Shown here in pieces: positions 1 to 8,441 of a stretch of DNA of 11,214 bases. A model generated the notes under the pieces. The model was not told the DNA's origin. It did not search any database and saw nothing but the letters and a program-made list of their open reading frames with translations. The stretch is from Polaromonas sp. (GTDB lineage: Bacteria; Pseudomonadota; Gammaproteobacteria; Burkholderiales; Burkholderiaceae_C): positions 1-11,214 of the forward strand of contig JABMMH010000321.1 of NCBI GenBank assembly GCA_013205645.1, in the 5' to 3' direction. Position 1 is the stretch's first letter. The number at the start of each line of letters is the position of its first letter. Both the position numbers and the translations under genes were made by a program.

Positions 1-1089
1 ACCTTCACCACCTCGATTGCGCTGGTGCCGTTTTTCACGGTGGCGCTGGCCATCTTCACGGCTTTTCCGATGTTTGCCAAACTGCAGGGGTCGCTGCAGG
101 TGTGGCTGATCGAAAGCCTGATTCCAGAAAACATTTCCAGGCAGGTGCTGGGCTACCTGACGCAGTTCAGTCTGCAAGCCAGCAAGCTGGGTGTGGCCGG
201 CTTGGCGGTGCTGGTGGTGACGGCGGTCGCCATGATTTTGACGATTGATCGTACCTTCAACGGCATTTGGCGAGTCCGCAATCCCCGGCCATTCGCCCAG
301 CGTGTGTTGATTTACTGGGCCGCGGTGACACTTGGGCCTGCGTTTTTGGCGGCCAGTTTGGCGGCCACGTCGTATTTGTTGCCCTTTGCCCGCAATGGCA
401 TGGCTGGGCCTTCTGAGATATTGCAGCTGTTGCTTGATGGGCTGGAGTTTGTGGCTTTGGCGGGCGGCATGGCGGCGCTCTACCACTACATGCCGAACAC
501 TTATGTGAAGTGGGCGCATGCATGGACGGGTGGGCTGTTCGTGGCGATAGGCATCGCGCTGGCCAAGAAAATTCTGGCGGTGTACCTGGGCATGGTGCCG
601 ACGTACTCCGTCGTTTACGGCGCTTTTGCCACCTTGCCGATCTTGCTGGTGTGGATTTACGTGGCCTGGATCATTGTGTTGATGGGCGCCGTGATTGCGG
701 CCTACCTGCCCAGCCTGTTGGCTGGCGTGGCCCGGCGCGCCAGCGCTCATGGCTGGCGGTTTCAGCTGGCGCTGGAAGTGCTGCAACGGCTAGACGCCAC
801 CCGCAGCAGCATGCCGCAAGGTCAGTTGGCGACTGATTTGGCGCAGTCCTTGCGGGTCGATTCACTGGAGCTAGAACAGTCGCTTGACGCCTTGGCGCGG
901 CTGCACTGGATTGGCCAACTGGCTGACATTGAAGGTGACAACGAGCCGCGCTACGTCTTGCTGGTCGACCCTGACAGCACGCCGCTTGAGCCGCTGGTGG
1001 ATGAACTGCTGCTCGACAAGACAGATGCCACTCGCAAGCTCTGGTCGCGTGCGGGTTGGGCCGAGACCCGGCTGCGCGAGGTGCTTTGA
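1..1089 (+). CDS. YihY/BrkB family inner-membrane protein (5' truncated by window)
   Basis: The reading frame is open from the first base of the window, so the start codon lies upstream. The 362 visible residues start in the 'FTTSIALVPFFTVALAIFTAFP' region, which is typical of the N-terminal third of YihY/BrkB proteins. Several hydrophobic segments follow, including the stretches around 'VLVVTAVAMILTI' and 'LPILLVWIYVAWIIVLMGAVIAAYLPSL' (broken here only for display), consistent with a polytopic inner-membrane protein. After the last membrane segment there is a soluble C-terminal tail of about 110 residues with a winged-helix-like composition (segment 'QLATDLAQSL', then 'LEQSLDALARLHWIG'). 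Family members were once called ribonuclease BN, but that activity belongs to another protein; the true function is unclear. It stands alone on this side: 168 nt separate it from the next gene. The family call is confident; the function is not known. Confidence 0.9.
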   Translation, partial: TFTTSIALVPFFTVALAIFTAFPMFAKLQGSLQVWLIESLIPENISRQVLGYLTQFSLQASKLGVAGLAVLVVTAVAMILTIDRTFNGIWRVRNPRPFAQRVLIYWAAVTLGPAFLAASLAATSYLLPFARNGMAGPSEILQLLLDGLEFVALAGGMAALYHYMPNTYVKWAHAWTGGLFVAIGIALAKKILAVYLGMVPTYSVVYGAFATLPILLVWIYVAWIIVLMGAVIAAYLPSLLAGVARRASAHGWRFQLALEVLQRLDATRSSMPQGQLATDLAQSLRVDSLELEQSLDALARLHWIGQLADIEGDNEPRYVLLVDPDSTPLEPLVDELLLDKTDATRKLWSRAGWAETRLREVL

Positions 1090-1257
1090 GGCGTAGGACA
1101 AAGCGCCGATCTGCGCCATCCGACAGCTCAAGCATGCTTTGGCCGAGTTGTTGAGTCCAGCTTTGCGATAGCATGAATCAATTGGCTGACTGAGCAGTCT
1201 GCGGCGGTGCATCTCAGGTGCGCCGGACCTTCATCCACCAACAGGAGGGACTCCCCT

Positions 1258-1605
1258 ATGCAAGTTCAAATCAACACCGATAAAAACATCAAGGGTGGTG
1301 TGCCGCTGAGCAACCACGTGCAGGCATTGCTGGAAACGCGCTTGCACCGTTACCGTGACCGTTTGACCCGCATCGAAGCACATTTGAGTGACGAAAACGG
1401 TCACAAGTCAGGTTCTGGCGGTGATGACAAACGCTGCGTCATGGAAGCTCGGCCGCGCGGCCTGCACCCGCTGGCAGTGACCCACGTTGCTGGCAACTTA
1501 GACCAAGCGCTGACCGGTGCCTGCGAAAAGCTCGAGCGTTTGCTCGAAAGCACCTTGAGCCAGCTCGATGACCCACGCGGCAAACCACTCGAAAATTTCG
1601 ATTGA
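1258..1605 (+). CDS. HPF/RaiA-like ribosome-associated protein
   Basis: A 115-residue protein. The ATG at 1258 is preceded by a strong ribosome binding site (AGGAGG at 1243-1248), so this start is preferred over an in-frame codon further upstream at 1207. The family (ribosome hibernation factor, formerly 'sigma-54 modulation protein') binds the 30S subunit in the mRNA/tRNA channel during slow growth. The sequence shows the expected beta-alpha-beta-beta-beta-alpha order: an N-terminal strand, a helix 'SNHVQALLETRLHRYRDRL', a strand pair 'TRIEAHLSDEN' and 'KRCVMEARP', then a helix rich in Glu, Leu and Lys (residues about 79-98). The N-terminus is unlike classic short HPF, and a Gly/Ser-rich loop (GSGGDD) sits between strands. 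No C-terminal dimerisation domain of long HPF is present. It is followed after 64 nt by a CBS-domain gene with its own ribosome binding site. Assignment to the superfamily is good; whether it is the main hibernation factor is uncertain. Confidence 0.83.
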   Translation: MQVQINTDKNIKGGVPLSNHVQALLETRLHRYRDRLTRIEAHLSDENGHKSGSGGDDKRCVMEARPRGLHPLAVTHVAGNLDQALTGACEKLERLLESTLSQLDDPRGKPLENFD

Positions 1606-1634
1606 AGAGCCAAGTGACTGATCCGATTCTGGGC

Positions 1635-1640
1635 TATATT
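1635..1640 (+). promoter_or_regulatory. candidate -10 element for the CBS-domain gene
   Basis: TATATT at 1635-1640 matches five of six bases of the sigma-70 -10 consensus. A weak -35-like GTGACT lies at 1614-1619, with a short 15-nt spacer. Transcription would begin near 1647, giving a leader of about 23 nt that carries the ribosome binding site. This is a by-eye match only. Confidence 0.35.
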
Positions 1641-1669
1641 GACTGCGAATAAAAAAAAGGAGACCTGTC

Positions 1670-2125
1670 ATGAAAGTAGCAGACATTTTGCGGGTCAAGG
1701 GCAGCACGCTTTACACCGTTCAGCCCGACGAACCGTTGGCCAGCGCCACGCAAATCATGGCTGAAAAAGACCTCGGTTCACTGGTCGTGATGGCCTCTGG
1801 CAATCTGGTCGGCATGCTGACCTTTCGCGAAGTGATTCAGTGCCTCGTCAAAAACGGCGGCGAGATTGGCAGTGCTTTGGTGCGCCAAGCGATGGACGAC
1901 CAGCCCCTGACCTGCACACCGGACACCGAAATCGATGACGTCCGCCGCATGATGCTGGAGCGCCATGCGCGCTACATGCCGGTGATGGAGCAAAAAATGC
2001 TGATGGGTGTGATCAGTTTTTACGACGTCGCCAAGGCGGTGGTCGACAGCCAGAACTTTGAGAACAAGATGCTCAAGGCCTACATCCGCGACTGGCCCGC
2101 CGAGGACGAAGCCAAACAGGCCTGA
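1670..2125 (+). CDS. tandem CBS-domain protein
   Basis: A 151-residue stand-alone CBS pair (Bateman module). The first CBS repeat spans roughly residues 8-65, with the typical 'ASATQIMAEKDLGSLVVM' and 'LVGMLTFREVI' segments. The second spans roughly residues 74-130, with 'DDVRRMMLERHARYMPVME' and 'LMGVISFYDVAKAV'. CBS pairs usually bind adenine nucleotides such as AMP, ATP or SAM in the cleft between the repeats and act as energy or ligand sensors; no effector domain is fused here, so the partner is unknown. The ATG at 1670 is preceded by AAAGGAGA (1656-1662), a strong ribosome binding site. The C-terminus ends in a charged tail. The gene lies between the HPF-like gene and aroC in the same direction and has its own candidate promoter at 1635-1640. 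The domain call is secure; the role is not. Confidence 0.92.
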   Translation: MKVADILRVKGSTLYTVQPDEPLASATQIMAEKDLGSLVVMASGNLVGMLTFREVIQCLVKNGGEIGSALVRQAMDDQPLTCTPDTEIDDVRRMMLERHARYMPVMEQKMLMGVISFYDVAKAVVDSQNFENKMLKAYIRDWPAEDEAKQA

Positions 2126-2155
2126 AACAATACGCGCTGAAGTGTGGGTTGGGTC

Positions 2156-2164
2156 TGGGATAAT
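2156..2164 (+). promoter_or_regulatory. extended -10 promoter for aroC, likely leaderless
   Basis: TGG-GATAAT at 2156-2164 is an extended -10 element (TGn plus five of six consensus bases). A weak -35-like CTGAAG lies at 2137-2142 with a 16-nt spacer. Only 8 nt separate the hexamer from the aroC ATG at 2173, so transcription would start within a few bases of the start codon. No Shine-Dalgarno sequence is present, which agrees with a leaderless or nearly leaderless mRNA. Confidence 0.5.
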
Positions 2165-2172
2165 CACCGACT

Positions 2173-3267
2173 ATGAGCGGCAATACCTTCGGACATCTTT
2201 TCGCAGTCACCAACTTTGGTGAATCCCACGGCCCGGCCATTGGCTGCGTGATTGACGGCTGCCCACCCGGCATGGCGTTGTGTGAGGCCGATATTCAGTT
2301 CGATCTCGACCGCCGCCGTCCCGGCACCAGCCGGCACGTGACGCAGCGCAACGAGCCCGACGCGGTCGAGATTCTCTCCGGCGTCTACGAAGGCCAGACC
2401 ACCGGCACGCCGATTTGCCTGCTGATCAAAAACACCGACCAGCGCAGCAAGGACTACGGCAACATCCTCGACACCTTTCGGCCCGGCCACGCTGACTACA
2501 CCTACCTGCACAAATACGGCCTGCGCGACCCGCGTGGCGGCGGTCGTTCGTCGGCCCGTCTGACGGCACCGATGGTGGCGGCTGGCGCGGTGGCTAAAAA
2601 ATGGTTGGCGGCGCAGCACGGCATTGCTTTGATGGGCTGCATGACGCAAATTGGCGACATGAGCGTGCCGTTTGAGTCGTGGGCGCATGTGCCGAACAAC
2701 CCGTTTTTTGCGCCCATGGCCGATGTTTCTGCGCTTGAAGACTACATGGACGACTTGCGCAAGTCGGGTGACTCTTGCGGCGCGCGCATCCGCGTCGTCG
2801 CCACCAACATGCCCGTGGGTTTGGGCCAGCCCTTGTTTGACAAACTGGACGCCGACATTGCTTACGCCATGATGGGCATCAACGCCGTCAAAGGCGTTGA
2901 AATCGGGGCTGGTTTTGCCAGCGTCAGCCAGCGCGGCACGATGCATGGCGACTCGCTGTCGCCGGCAGGCTTCAAGAGCAACAACGCTGGCGGCGTGTTG
3001 GGCGGCATCAGCACCGGGCAAGACTTGGAAGTCTCGATCGCCATCAAGCCGACCAGCTCGATCATCTCGCCGCGCGAGTCGGTTGACATGGCCGGCAACA
3101 GCACCACCGTCATGACCAAGGGCCGACACGATCCTTGCGTCGGTATCCGCGCCACGCCGATTGCCGAGGCCATGCTGGCGCTGGTCGTCATGGAGCATGT
3201 GTTGCAGCAGCGCGCGCAGTGCGGTGATGTGCACGCGCCGATGCCGCGTATTCCAGGCGCTGCTTGA
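2173..3267 (+). CDS. aroC: chorismate synthase
   Basis: Chorismate synthase converts 5-enolpyruvylshikimate-3-phosphate to chorismate, the last shared step of aromatic amino acid biosynthesis, using reduced FMN without net redox change. The 364 residues match the usual family length. All three family signatures are visible: GESHGPAIG at residues 16-24 with the conserved His19, RGGGRSSAR at residues 121-129, and GRHDPCVGIRATPIAEA from about residue 317. The second conserved histidine is in 'RPGHADY' near residue 106. The ATG at 2173 gives the canonical N-terminus (SGNTFGHLF). There is no Shine-Dalgarno sequence; an extended -10 element ends 8 nt upstream. An MFS transporter gene follows 13 nt after the stop, probably in the same transcript. 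The long open frame on the opposite strand is a shadow of this gene. No missing motifs were seen. Confidence 0.98.
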   Translation: MSGNTFGHLFAVTNFGESHGPAIGCVIDGCPPGMALCEADIQFDLDRRRPGTSRHVTQRNEPDAVEILSGVYEGQTTGTPICLLIKNTDQRSKDYGNILDTFRPGHADYTYLHKYGLRDPRGGGRSSARLTAPMVAAGAVAKKWLAAQHGIALMGCMTQIGDMSVPFESWAHVPNNPFFAPMADVSALEDYMDDLRKSGDSCGARIRVVATNMPVGLGQPLFDKLDADIAYAMMGINAVKGVEIGAGFASVSQRGTMHGDSLSPAGFKSNNAGGVLGGISTGQDLEVSIAIKPTSSIISPRESVDMAGNSTTVMTKGRHDPCVGIRATPIAEAMLALVVMEHVLQQRAQCGDVHAPMPRIPGAA

Positions 3268-3280
3268 GCTTGCGTTACCG

Positions 3281-4462
3281 GTGAGCACCCGGCGCCAACT
3301 CGTCCCCTTCGCCGCTTTGTCGGCCAGCTACTTTGCGCACATCGGATTTTTCAATCCGTATCTGCCTTTGTGGCTGAAAGAGTTGGGCTTCAGCATTCTG
3401 GCTATCAGCGTGCTGGTGTCGCTGCAGGCGGCAACACGGCTGTTTGCACCCTACGGTTGGGGCTGGCTGAGCGACCGCACTGGCGAGCGCATCAAGCTGC
3501 TGCGTTACAGCGCCTGTGCGGCCTTGCTGGCGTCAACCGGACTGTGGTTCGATGGCGGTGTGGAATGGTTGTTTGTTGTGCTGCTGCTGATGTTCACTCA
3601 CACCAGCGCCATGATGCCGATGAGCGAAGCTGCCATGGCCCATCTGGTGACGCAGGGCGGTGTGTTCGATGCGCGGCGTTATGGTCGTATCCGCTTGTGG
3701 GGTTCACTCGGATTTTTGATCACGGTGCTGGCGGCTGGGGCTTGGTTTGAGCACGATGGCATGCGCCAATTTCCGGCCTGGACGGTGGCCACCATTTTCG
3801 CGGTGACCGTCAGTGTCTGGTTCTTACCGGACCTGAAAGAGGCGGTGCCCGAGCATGCACAGCACGTCAACGTGATGCCGGTGTTAAGGCAGCGCGCCGT
3901 GCAGTGGTTCTTTGCTTCGGCCTTTTTTCATGTGCTGTCGCACATTGGTATTTATGTTTTCTTCTCGCTGTATTTAGATTCATTGGGCTACACCAAAACC
4001 ATGATTGGCTTGCTCTGGGCCTTGTCGGTGGTGGTGGAGATTGGCTGGTTTTTCACGCAGTCGCGTTGGCTGCCGCGTTTGAGTCTGACGGCGTGGCTGA
4101 TGGTCTGCGCTGCGGCGATGTTGCTGCGCATGGGCATCACGGCGAGCAGTGCGCAGGTGCTGGTGTTGTTGCTGGTCGCGCAGGTCTTGCATGCGCTGAC
4201 GTTTGCCACGCACCATACCGTCTGCATCGCCCTGCTGTCGAAGCATTTCAGTGGTCGCTTGCGCGGCCGTGGGCAAGCGCTTTATACCGTCATTGCTTAC
4301 GGTTTTCCGGGGCTGCTGGGCGGACTGGCTGGCGGCGTGCTGAGCACCCATTACGGTTTGGTCAGCGTCTACTGGGCTTCCGTGGTGACCAGCTTGCTGG
4401 CCTTGCTGTGCGCTTTTGGGGCTTGGCGGCATCAACACCAGCGCTCGCCCATGCCAAATTAA
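3281..4462 (+). CDS. MFS transporter, HcaT/MFS_1-like family
   Basis: A 393-residue polytopic membrane protein with about 12 hydrophobic segments. The conserved loop between segments 2 and 3 is present as GWLSDRTGER at residues 61-70, and a second family hallmark, 'RRYGRIRLWGSLGF', lies at about residues 132-145. These features and the N-terminal 'SYFAHIGFFNPYLPLWL' resemble the MFS_1-like group that includes the E. coli phenylpropionate transporter HcaT and relatives of LacY and nucleoside symporters. The substrate cannot be told from sequence. The GTG at 3281 is chosen because it is the first start codon after the aroC stop; the frame stays open further upstream, but only inside aroC. No strong ribosome binding site is visible, so translation may depend on aroC. 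The TAA stop is part of a TTAA palindrome that also ends the convergent gene. Confidence 0.88.
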   Translation: MSTRRQLVPFAALSASYFAHIGFFNPYLPLWLKELGFSILAISVLVSLQAATRLFAPYGWGWLSDRTGERIKLLRYSACAALLASTGLWFDGGVEWLFVVLLLMFTHTSAMMPMSEAAMAHLVTQGGVFDARRYGRIRLWGSLGFLITVLAAGAWFEHDGMRQFPAWTVATIFAVTVSVWFLPDLKEAVPEHAQHVNVMPVLRQRAVQWFFASAFFHVLSHIGIYVFFSLYLDSLGYTKTMIGLLWALSVVVEIGWFFTQSRWLPRLSLTAWLMVCAAAMLLRMGITASSAQVLVLLLVAQVLHALTFATHHTVCIALLSKHFSGRLRGRGQALYTVIAYGFPGLLGGLAGGVLSTHYGLVSVYWASVVTSLLALLCAFGAWRHQHQRSPMPN

Positions 4463-5022
4463 AGTGCGCTGTCGGCGTCGCGCCACTGCCCGGGCGACAA
4501 GCCGCCCAAGGTGTGCGGTCCGATGGCTGCGCGAATCAGGCGCAGCGTGGGGAAACCCACGGCGGCGGTCATGCGGCGCACTTGCCGGTTGCGACCTTCG
4601 CGAATGCCCAGCTCAAGCCAGGCGGTGGGCTTGGCTTGGCGGACACGGATTGGCGGGTCGCGCTCCCACACATCTGGCGCTGTGCTCATCAGATGAGCGC
4701 GGGCAGGTCGCGTCATGCCGTCGTTGAGTTGCACGCCTTGACGCAAAGCCGCCAGCGCGGCTTCGCCGGGCTCGCCTTCGACCTGCACCCAATACGTTTT
4801 TTCCATCTTGAAGCGCGGGTCTGCAATGCGCGCCTGCAGTTGACCGTCGTTGGTCAGCAGCAGCAGGCCTTCGCTGTCTGCGTCGAGCCGGCCGGCCACG
4901 TACACATCCGGGATGTTCAGAAAATCTTTCAAGCCGCGCCAACGCCCTTCGGGTGTGAATTGGCTCAGCACGCCGTAAGGCTTGTTGAAGCAGATCAAGC
5001 GGGTGGGGTTGGAAATGACCAT
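4459..5022 (-). CDS. rluE: 23S rRNA pseudouridine synthase, RluE-like
   Basis: RsuA/RluB/E/F-type pseudouridine synthase without an S4 domain. RluE of E. coli modifies U2457 in domain V of 23S rRNA, and the N-terminal 'RLICFNKPYGVLSQF' fits that subfamily. The catalytic aspartate is D47 in 'GRLDADSEGLLLLTNDG'. Other family blocks are visible: 'KTYWVQVEG', and 'IREGRNRQVRRMTAAVGFPT' followed by 'LRLIRAAIGP'. With the ATG at 5022 the protein has 187 residues, slightly shorter than E. coli RluE. An ATG at 5040 (193 residues) is possible but adds only LCCAA-type residues not expected in the family; an ATG at 5082 would overlap the divergent gene. There is no Shine-Dalgarno sequence for 5022, but an extended -10 element ends 8 nt upstream. 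The gene is convergent with the MFS gene and shares 4 nt with it. Confidence 0.9.
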   Translation of the reverse strand: MVISNPTRLICFNKPYGVLSQFTPEGRWRGLKDFLNIPDVYVAGRLDADSEGLLLLTNDGQLQARIADPRFKMEKTYWVQVEGEPGEAALAALRQGVQLNDGMTRPARAHLMSTAPDVWERDPPIRVRQAKPTAWLELGIREGRNRQVRRMTAAVGFPTLRLIRAAIGPHTLGGLSPGQWRDADSAL

Positions 5023-5030
5023 GGCGGCGC

Positions 5031-5039
5031 AGCATAGCA
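5031..5039 (-). promoter_or_regulatory. extended -10 promoter for the rluE-like gene
   Basis: On the minus strand TGC-TATGCT (positions 5039 to 5031) forms an extended -10 element with four of six consensus bases. Exactly 8 nt separate it from the ATG at 5022, the same spacing as in front of aroC. No good -35 is visible. If used, the transcript would be leaderless from 5022. The alternative start at 5040 would then lie upstream of the transcript start. Confidence 0.4.
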
Positions 5040-5068
5040 TTTCACATCTCATCCCCGGCGCAGTGAGG

Positions 5069-5074
5069 TAGCAT
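5069..5074 (+). promoter_or_regulatory. weak -10-like hexamer before the SRAP gene
   Basis: TAGCAT at 5069-5074 matches four of six -10 bases and ends 6 nt before the ATG at 5081. A GAGGT at 5065-5069 could instead be a ribosome binding site, but its 11-nt spacing is long. A TTCACA at 5041-5046 resembles a -35 but lies too far away (22 nt). The choice between a leaderless start and a weak ribosome binding site is open. Confidence 0.25.
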
Positions 5075-5080
5075 CCTCGC

Positions 5081-5785
5081 ATGAGTGTTCATTACGAAAG
5101 CGTGCAAACTGGCACGCTCTACCCCGAAGCCTTTCAGGTGGCTACCCCTTCTTCTGCGCTGGAGCGTCACATTTGGCCGCGCAAGCTGGGTGTTTTTATC
5201 CGCAAAGCGCCGTCAGTGTTGGACGTGAGCGTCGACGCAGATTCAACCTCCGAGCCGACAGAAGGCGCTACACCCGACAAGAGTGTGCGTGAACTGGGCG
5301 TCGGGCAGTTTGGCTTGGTACCGCCATGGGTCAAGTCGGCGTCTGACGCCAAGTTGCGTTCGACCAAGCTGGTCAATGCGCGATCTGAGACCGTCACCAC
5401 CTCGACTAATTTTCGCGACACCTGGCTCAAGGGTCAGCGTTGCATCGTGCCGATGATGGCGTTTTTTGAAGACGACTGGCGCAGCGGCAAAGCCGTGCCC
5501 ACGCGCATCACCCGCGTCGATGGCAAGCCGATGGGCGTGGCGGGCTTGTGGGAGCGCTGGGAAAAAAACGGCGAGGAAATCATCAGCTTCACCTTGCTCA
5601 CCGTCAACGCCAACAGCCACGCGCTGCTGCACCGCTACCAACAAGGTGGCAACGAAAAGCGCATGCCAGCGATCTTGGGTGAAGGAACTTACGACGCTTG
5701 GCTGAACGCCCGCCACGAGAAGGCCAAGGAATTCATGCGGGCCTACCCGGCGAACTGGTTGACGGCTAATCCGGTCGAGAAATAG
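5081..5785 (+). CDS. SRAP (YedK/HMCES) family protein lacking catalytic Cys2
   Basis: A 234-residue protein of the SOS response-associated peptidase (SRAP) family. Active members such as YedK and HMCES crosslink covalently to abasic sites in single-stranded DNA through Cys2. Family blocks are clear: 'GQFGLVPPWV' (75-84), 'LVNARSET' (97-104, with the DNA-binding Asn99), 'QRCIVPMMAFFE' (119-130, with the conserved Glu130), 'MGVAGLWERW' (151-160), 'FTLLTVNAN' (170-178) and 'EKRMPAIL' (192-199). Residue 2 is Ser rather than Cys (AGT codon). The active-site His normally just before the R-x-P block is also not in place: Glu192 occupies the site two residues before Arg194, and the closest His is His184. 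A TAG three codons upstream excludes a longer N-terminus. It is divergent from the rluE-like gene, 58 nt away. I infer a protein that may still bind DNA but not crosslink as usual. Confidence 0.85.
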   Translation: MSVHYESVQTGTLYPEAFQVATPSSALERHIWPRKLGVFIRKAPSVLDVSVDADSTSEPTEGATPDKSVRELGVGQFGLVPPWVKSASDAKLRSTKLVNARSETVTTSTNFRDTWLKGQRCIVPMMAFFEDDWRSGKAVPTRITRVDGKPMGVAGLWERWEKNGEEIISFTLLTVNANSHALLHRYQQGGNEKRMPAILGEGTYDAWLNARHEKAKEFMRAYPANWLTANPVEK

Positions 5786-5786
5786 C

Positions 5787-5811
5787 CCGCACTGTCGGTT
5801 GCTGTCTGCGG
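5787..5811. other. short inverted repeat between convergent genes
   Basis: CCGCA (5787-5791) and TGCGG (5807-5811) form a 5-bp stem with a 15-nt loop in the 27-nt gap between the SRAP and ABC ATPase stop codons. There is no T tract on either side, so it does not look like an intrinsic terminator. It may be chance. Confidence 0.2.
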
Positions 5812-5812
5812 C

Positions 5813-6432
5813 TCAATCGCCGAGGTTGATGAGGGTTGTCAGGGGCACGTCACTCGGGGGTAAGTAGTCAGCCACCACCCAAATTCGCGTGGACTGGCTG
5901 GCCGCTTCGGTCAGCAATTGCAAGACAAAGTTAATCGATACCTGATCCAATGCAACAAAGGGGCCGTCAAGCAGCGTCAGCTGGGCCCCGGAGGCCGCCG
6001 CTGCCGCAATCCAGACCTTGCGCTTGGAACCGGTGGATAGCATGAACAGGTTTTTGTGCAGGTGTGGCTCCAGCGTAAGCCCGTCAACCACCTCGGCCAG
6101 CACAGCCTCGTCAAAGCCGGGGTAGGCGCGCTGCACAGACTGCAGGTAGTCGGTCACCGTGAGGGCGTCATGCGCGGCTGAGCGCGGGTCCTTCCAGAAC
6201 ACCTGCTGACGGTAAGCCTCGGGTTGCTCGTCCAGAAACGCACCGCCCAGTTGCAAACGACCGGCATCAGGCGTCAACTCACCCGCCAGCAAACATTGAA
6301 CCGTGGTCTTGCCACGTCCGTCACCGCCGAGCACCAGAGCCACACCGGGTGCCAGCTGCGCAGAGAAGTCACGCAGCACCACGCAGTCCGGGTAAGCAAA
6401 AGACAGATGGGAAAGATTGAGCATGTTGGCGG

Positions 6433-6436
<4 letters not shown>
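5813..6436 (-). CDS. lone ABC-type ATPase with degenerate active site
   Basis: A 207-residue ABC ATP-binding domain with no fused membrane domain. It has a Walker A, GGDGRGKTT (37-45), a signature LSTGSKRK (133-140), and a Walker B with D-loop, 'LTLLDGPFVALD' (153-164), resembling small exporters such as CcmA. Three features normally needed for ATP hydrolysis are altered: the catalytic Glu after Walker B Asp157 is Gly158; the switch (H-loop) His is absent, with 'VVADY' (187-191) in its place; and no clear Q-loop Gln is seen near 'VFWKDP' (79-84). ATP binding therefore seems possible but hydrolysis poor. The GTG start at 6436 overlaps the glnS stop in a GTGA (6433-6436), implying translational coupling; an ATG at 6424 is an alternative. 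No permease gene is in the window, so the partner is unknown. Confidence 0.85.
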
Positions 6437-8310
<1,874 letters not shown>

Positions 8311-8316
8311 GGCGGT

Positions 8317-8322
8317 ATTTTA
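8317..8322 (-). promoter_or_regulatory. -10-like element directly before glnS
   Basis: On the minus strand TAAAAT (8322 to 8317) matches five of six -10 bases and ends 6 nt before the glnS ATG at 8310. No good -35 is visible at 16-18 nt. No ribosome binding site is present, which fits a leaderless mRNA. By-eye match only. Confidence 0.4.
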
Positions 8323-8357
8323 GACGGCGCACTCTGCACTTACGTTTCGCAACGGTC

Positions 8358-8386
8358 TTCACGGTGGATGCGGTAGTTGGTATGCA
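8358..8386 (+). promoter_or_regulatory. weak promoter candidate for the repeat-protein gene
   Basis: TTCACG (8358-8363), a 17-nt spacer, then TGG-TATGCA (8378-8386) gives an extended -10 arrangement. The -10 hexamer matches only three of six bases, so the support is weak. It would leave a leader of about 50 nt before the ATG at 8442, and lies back to back with glnS. Confidence 0.22.
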
Positions 8387-8441
8387 ATCAACAGCGTTAA
8401 TGAGTACATGGGTACTTCGTGCCCACACAAGGAGAAACCAA

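Noticed and set aside
1090..1116. Intrinsic terminator after the YihY gene
   Set aside because: GGCG and GCGCC can pair weakly but no T tract follows.
1138..1158. Sigma-54 promoter before the HPF-like gene
   Set aside because: TTGGC is present near 1139, but the GC of the -12 element is not at the required spacing.
3161..3280. Upstream start for the MFS gene inside aroC
   Set aside because: The added residues are encoded by aroC in another frame and do not resemble an MFS N-terminus; the GTG at 3281 gives a normal length.
2164..3288. Long open frame on the minus strand opposite aroC (374 codons)
   Set aside because: It lies almost wholly antisense to a clear chorismate synthase, has a composition rich in Arg, His and Ala typical of a GC-rich shadow frame, and shows no recognisable domain.
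3904..5037. Long plus-strand frame across the MFS and rluE-like genes (377 codons)
   Set aside because: It overlaps two well-supported genes in other frames and has no family motifs.
5041..5080. LexA box before the SRAP gene, expected from the SOS link of the family
   Set aside because: No CTGT-N8-ACAG-like sequence was seen in the 58-nt intergenic region.
5023..5082. Longer N-terminus for the rluE-like gene from 5082 or 5040
   Set aside because: The start at 5082 overlaps the SRAP start codon, and the extra residues are not expected for the family. The 5040 start remains possible but less likely.
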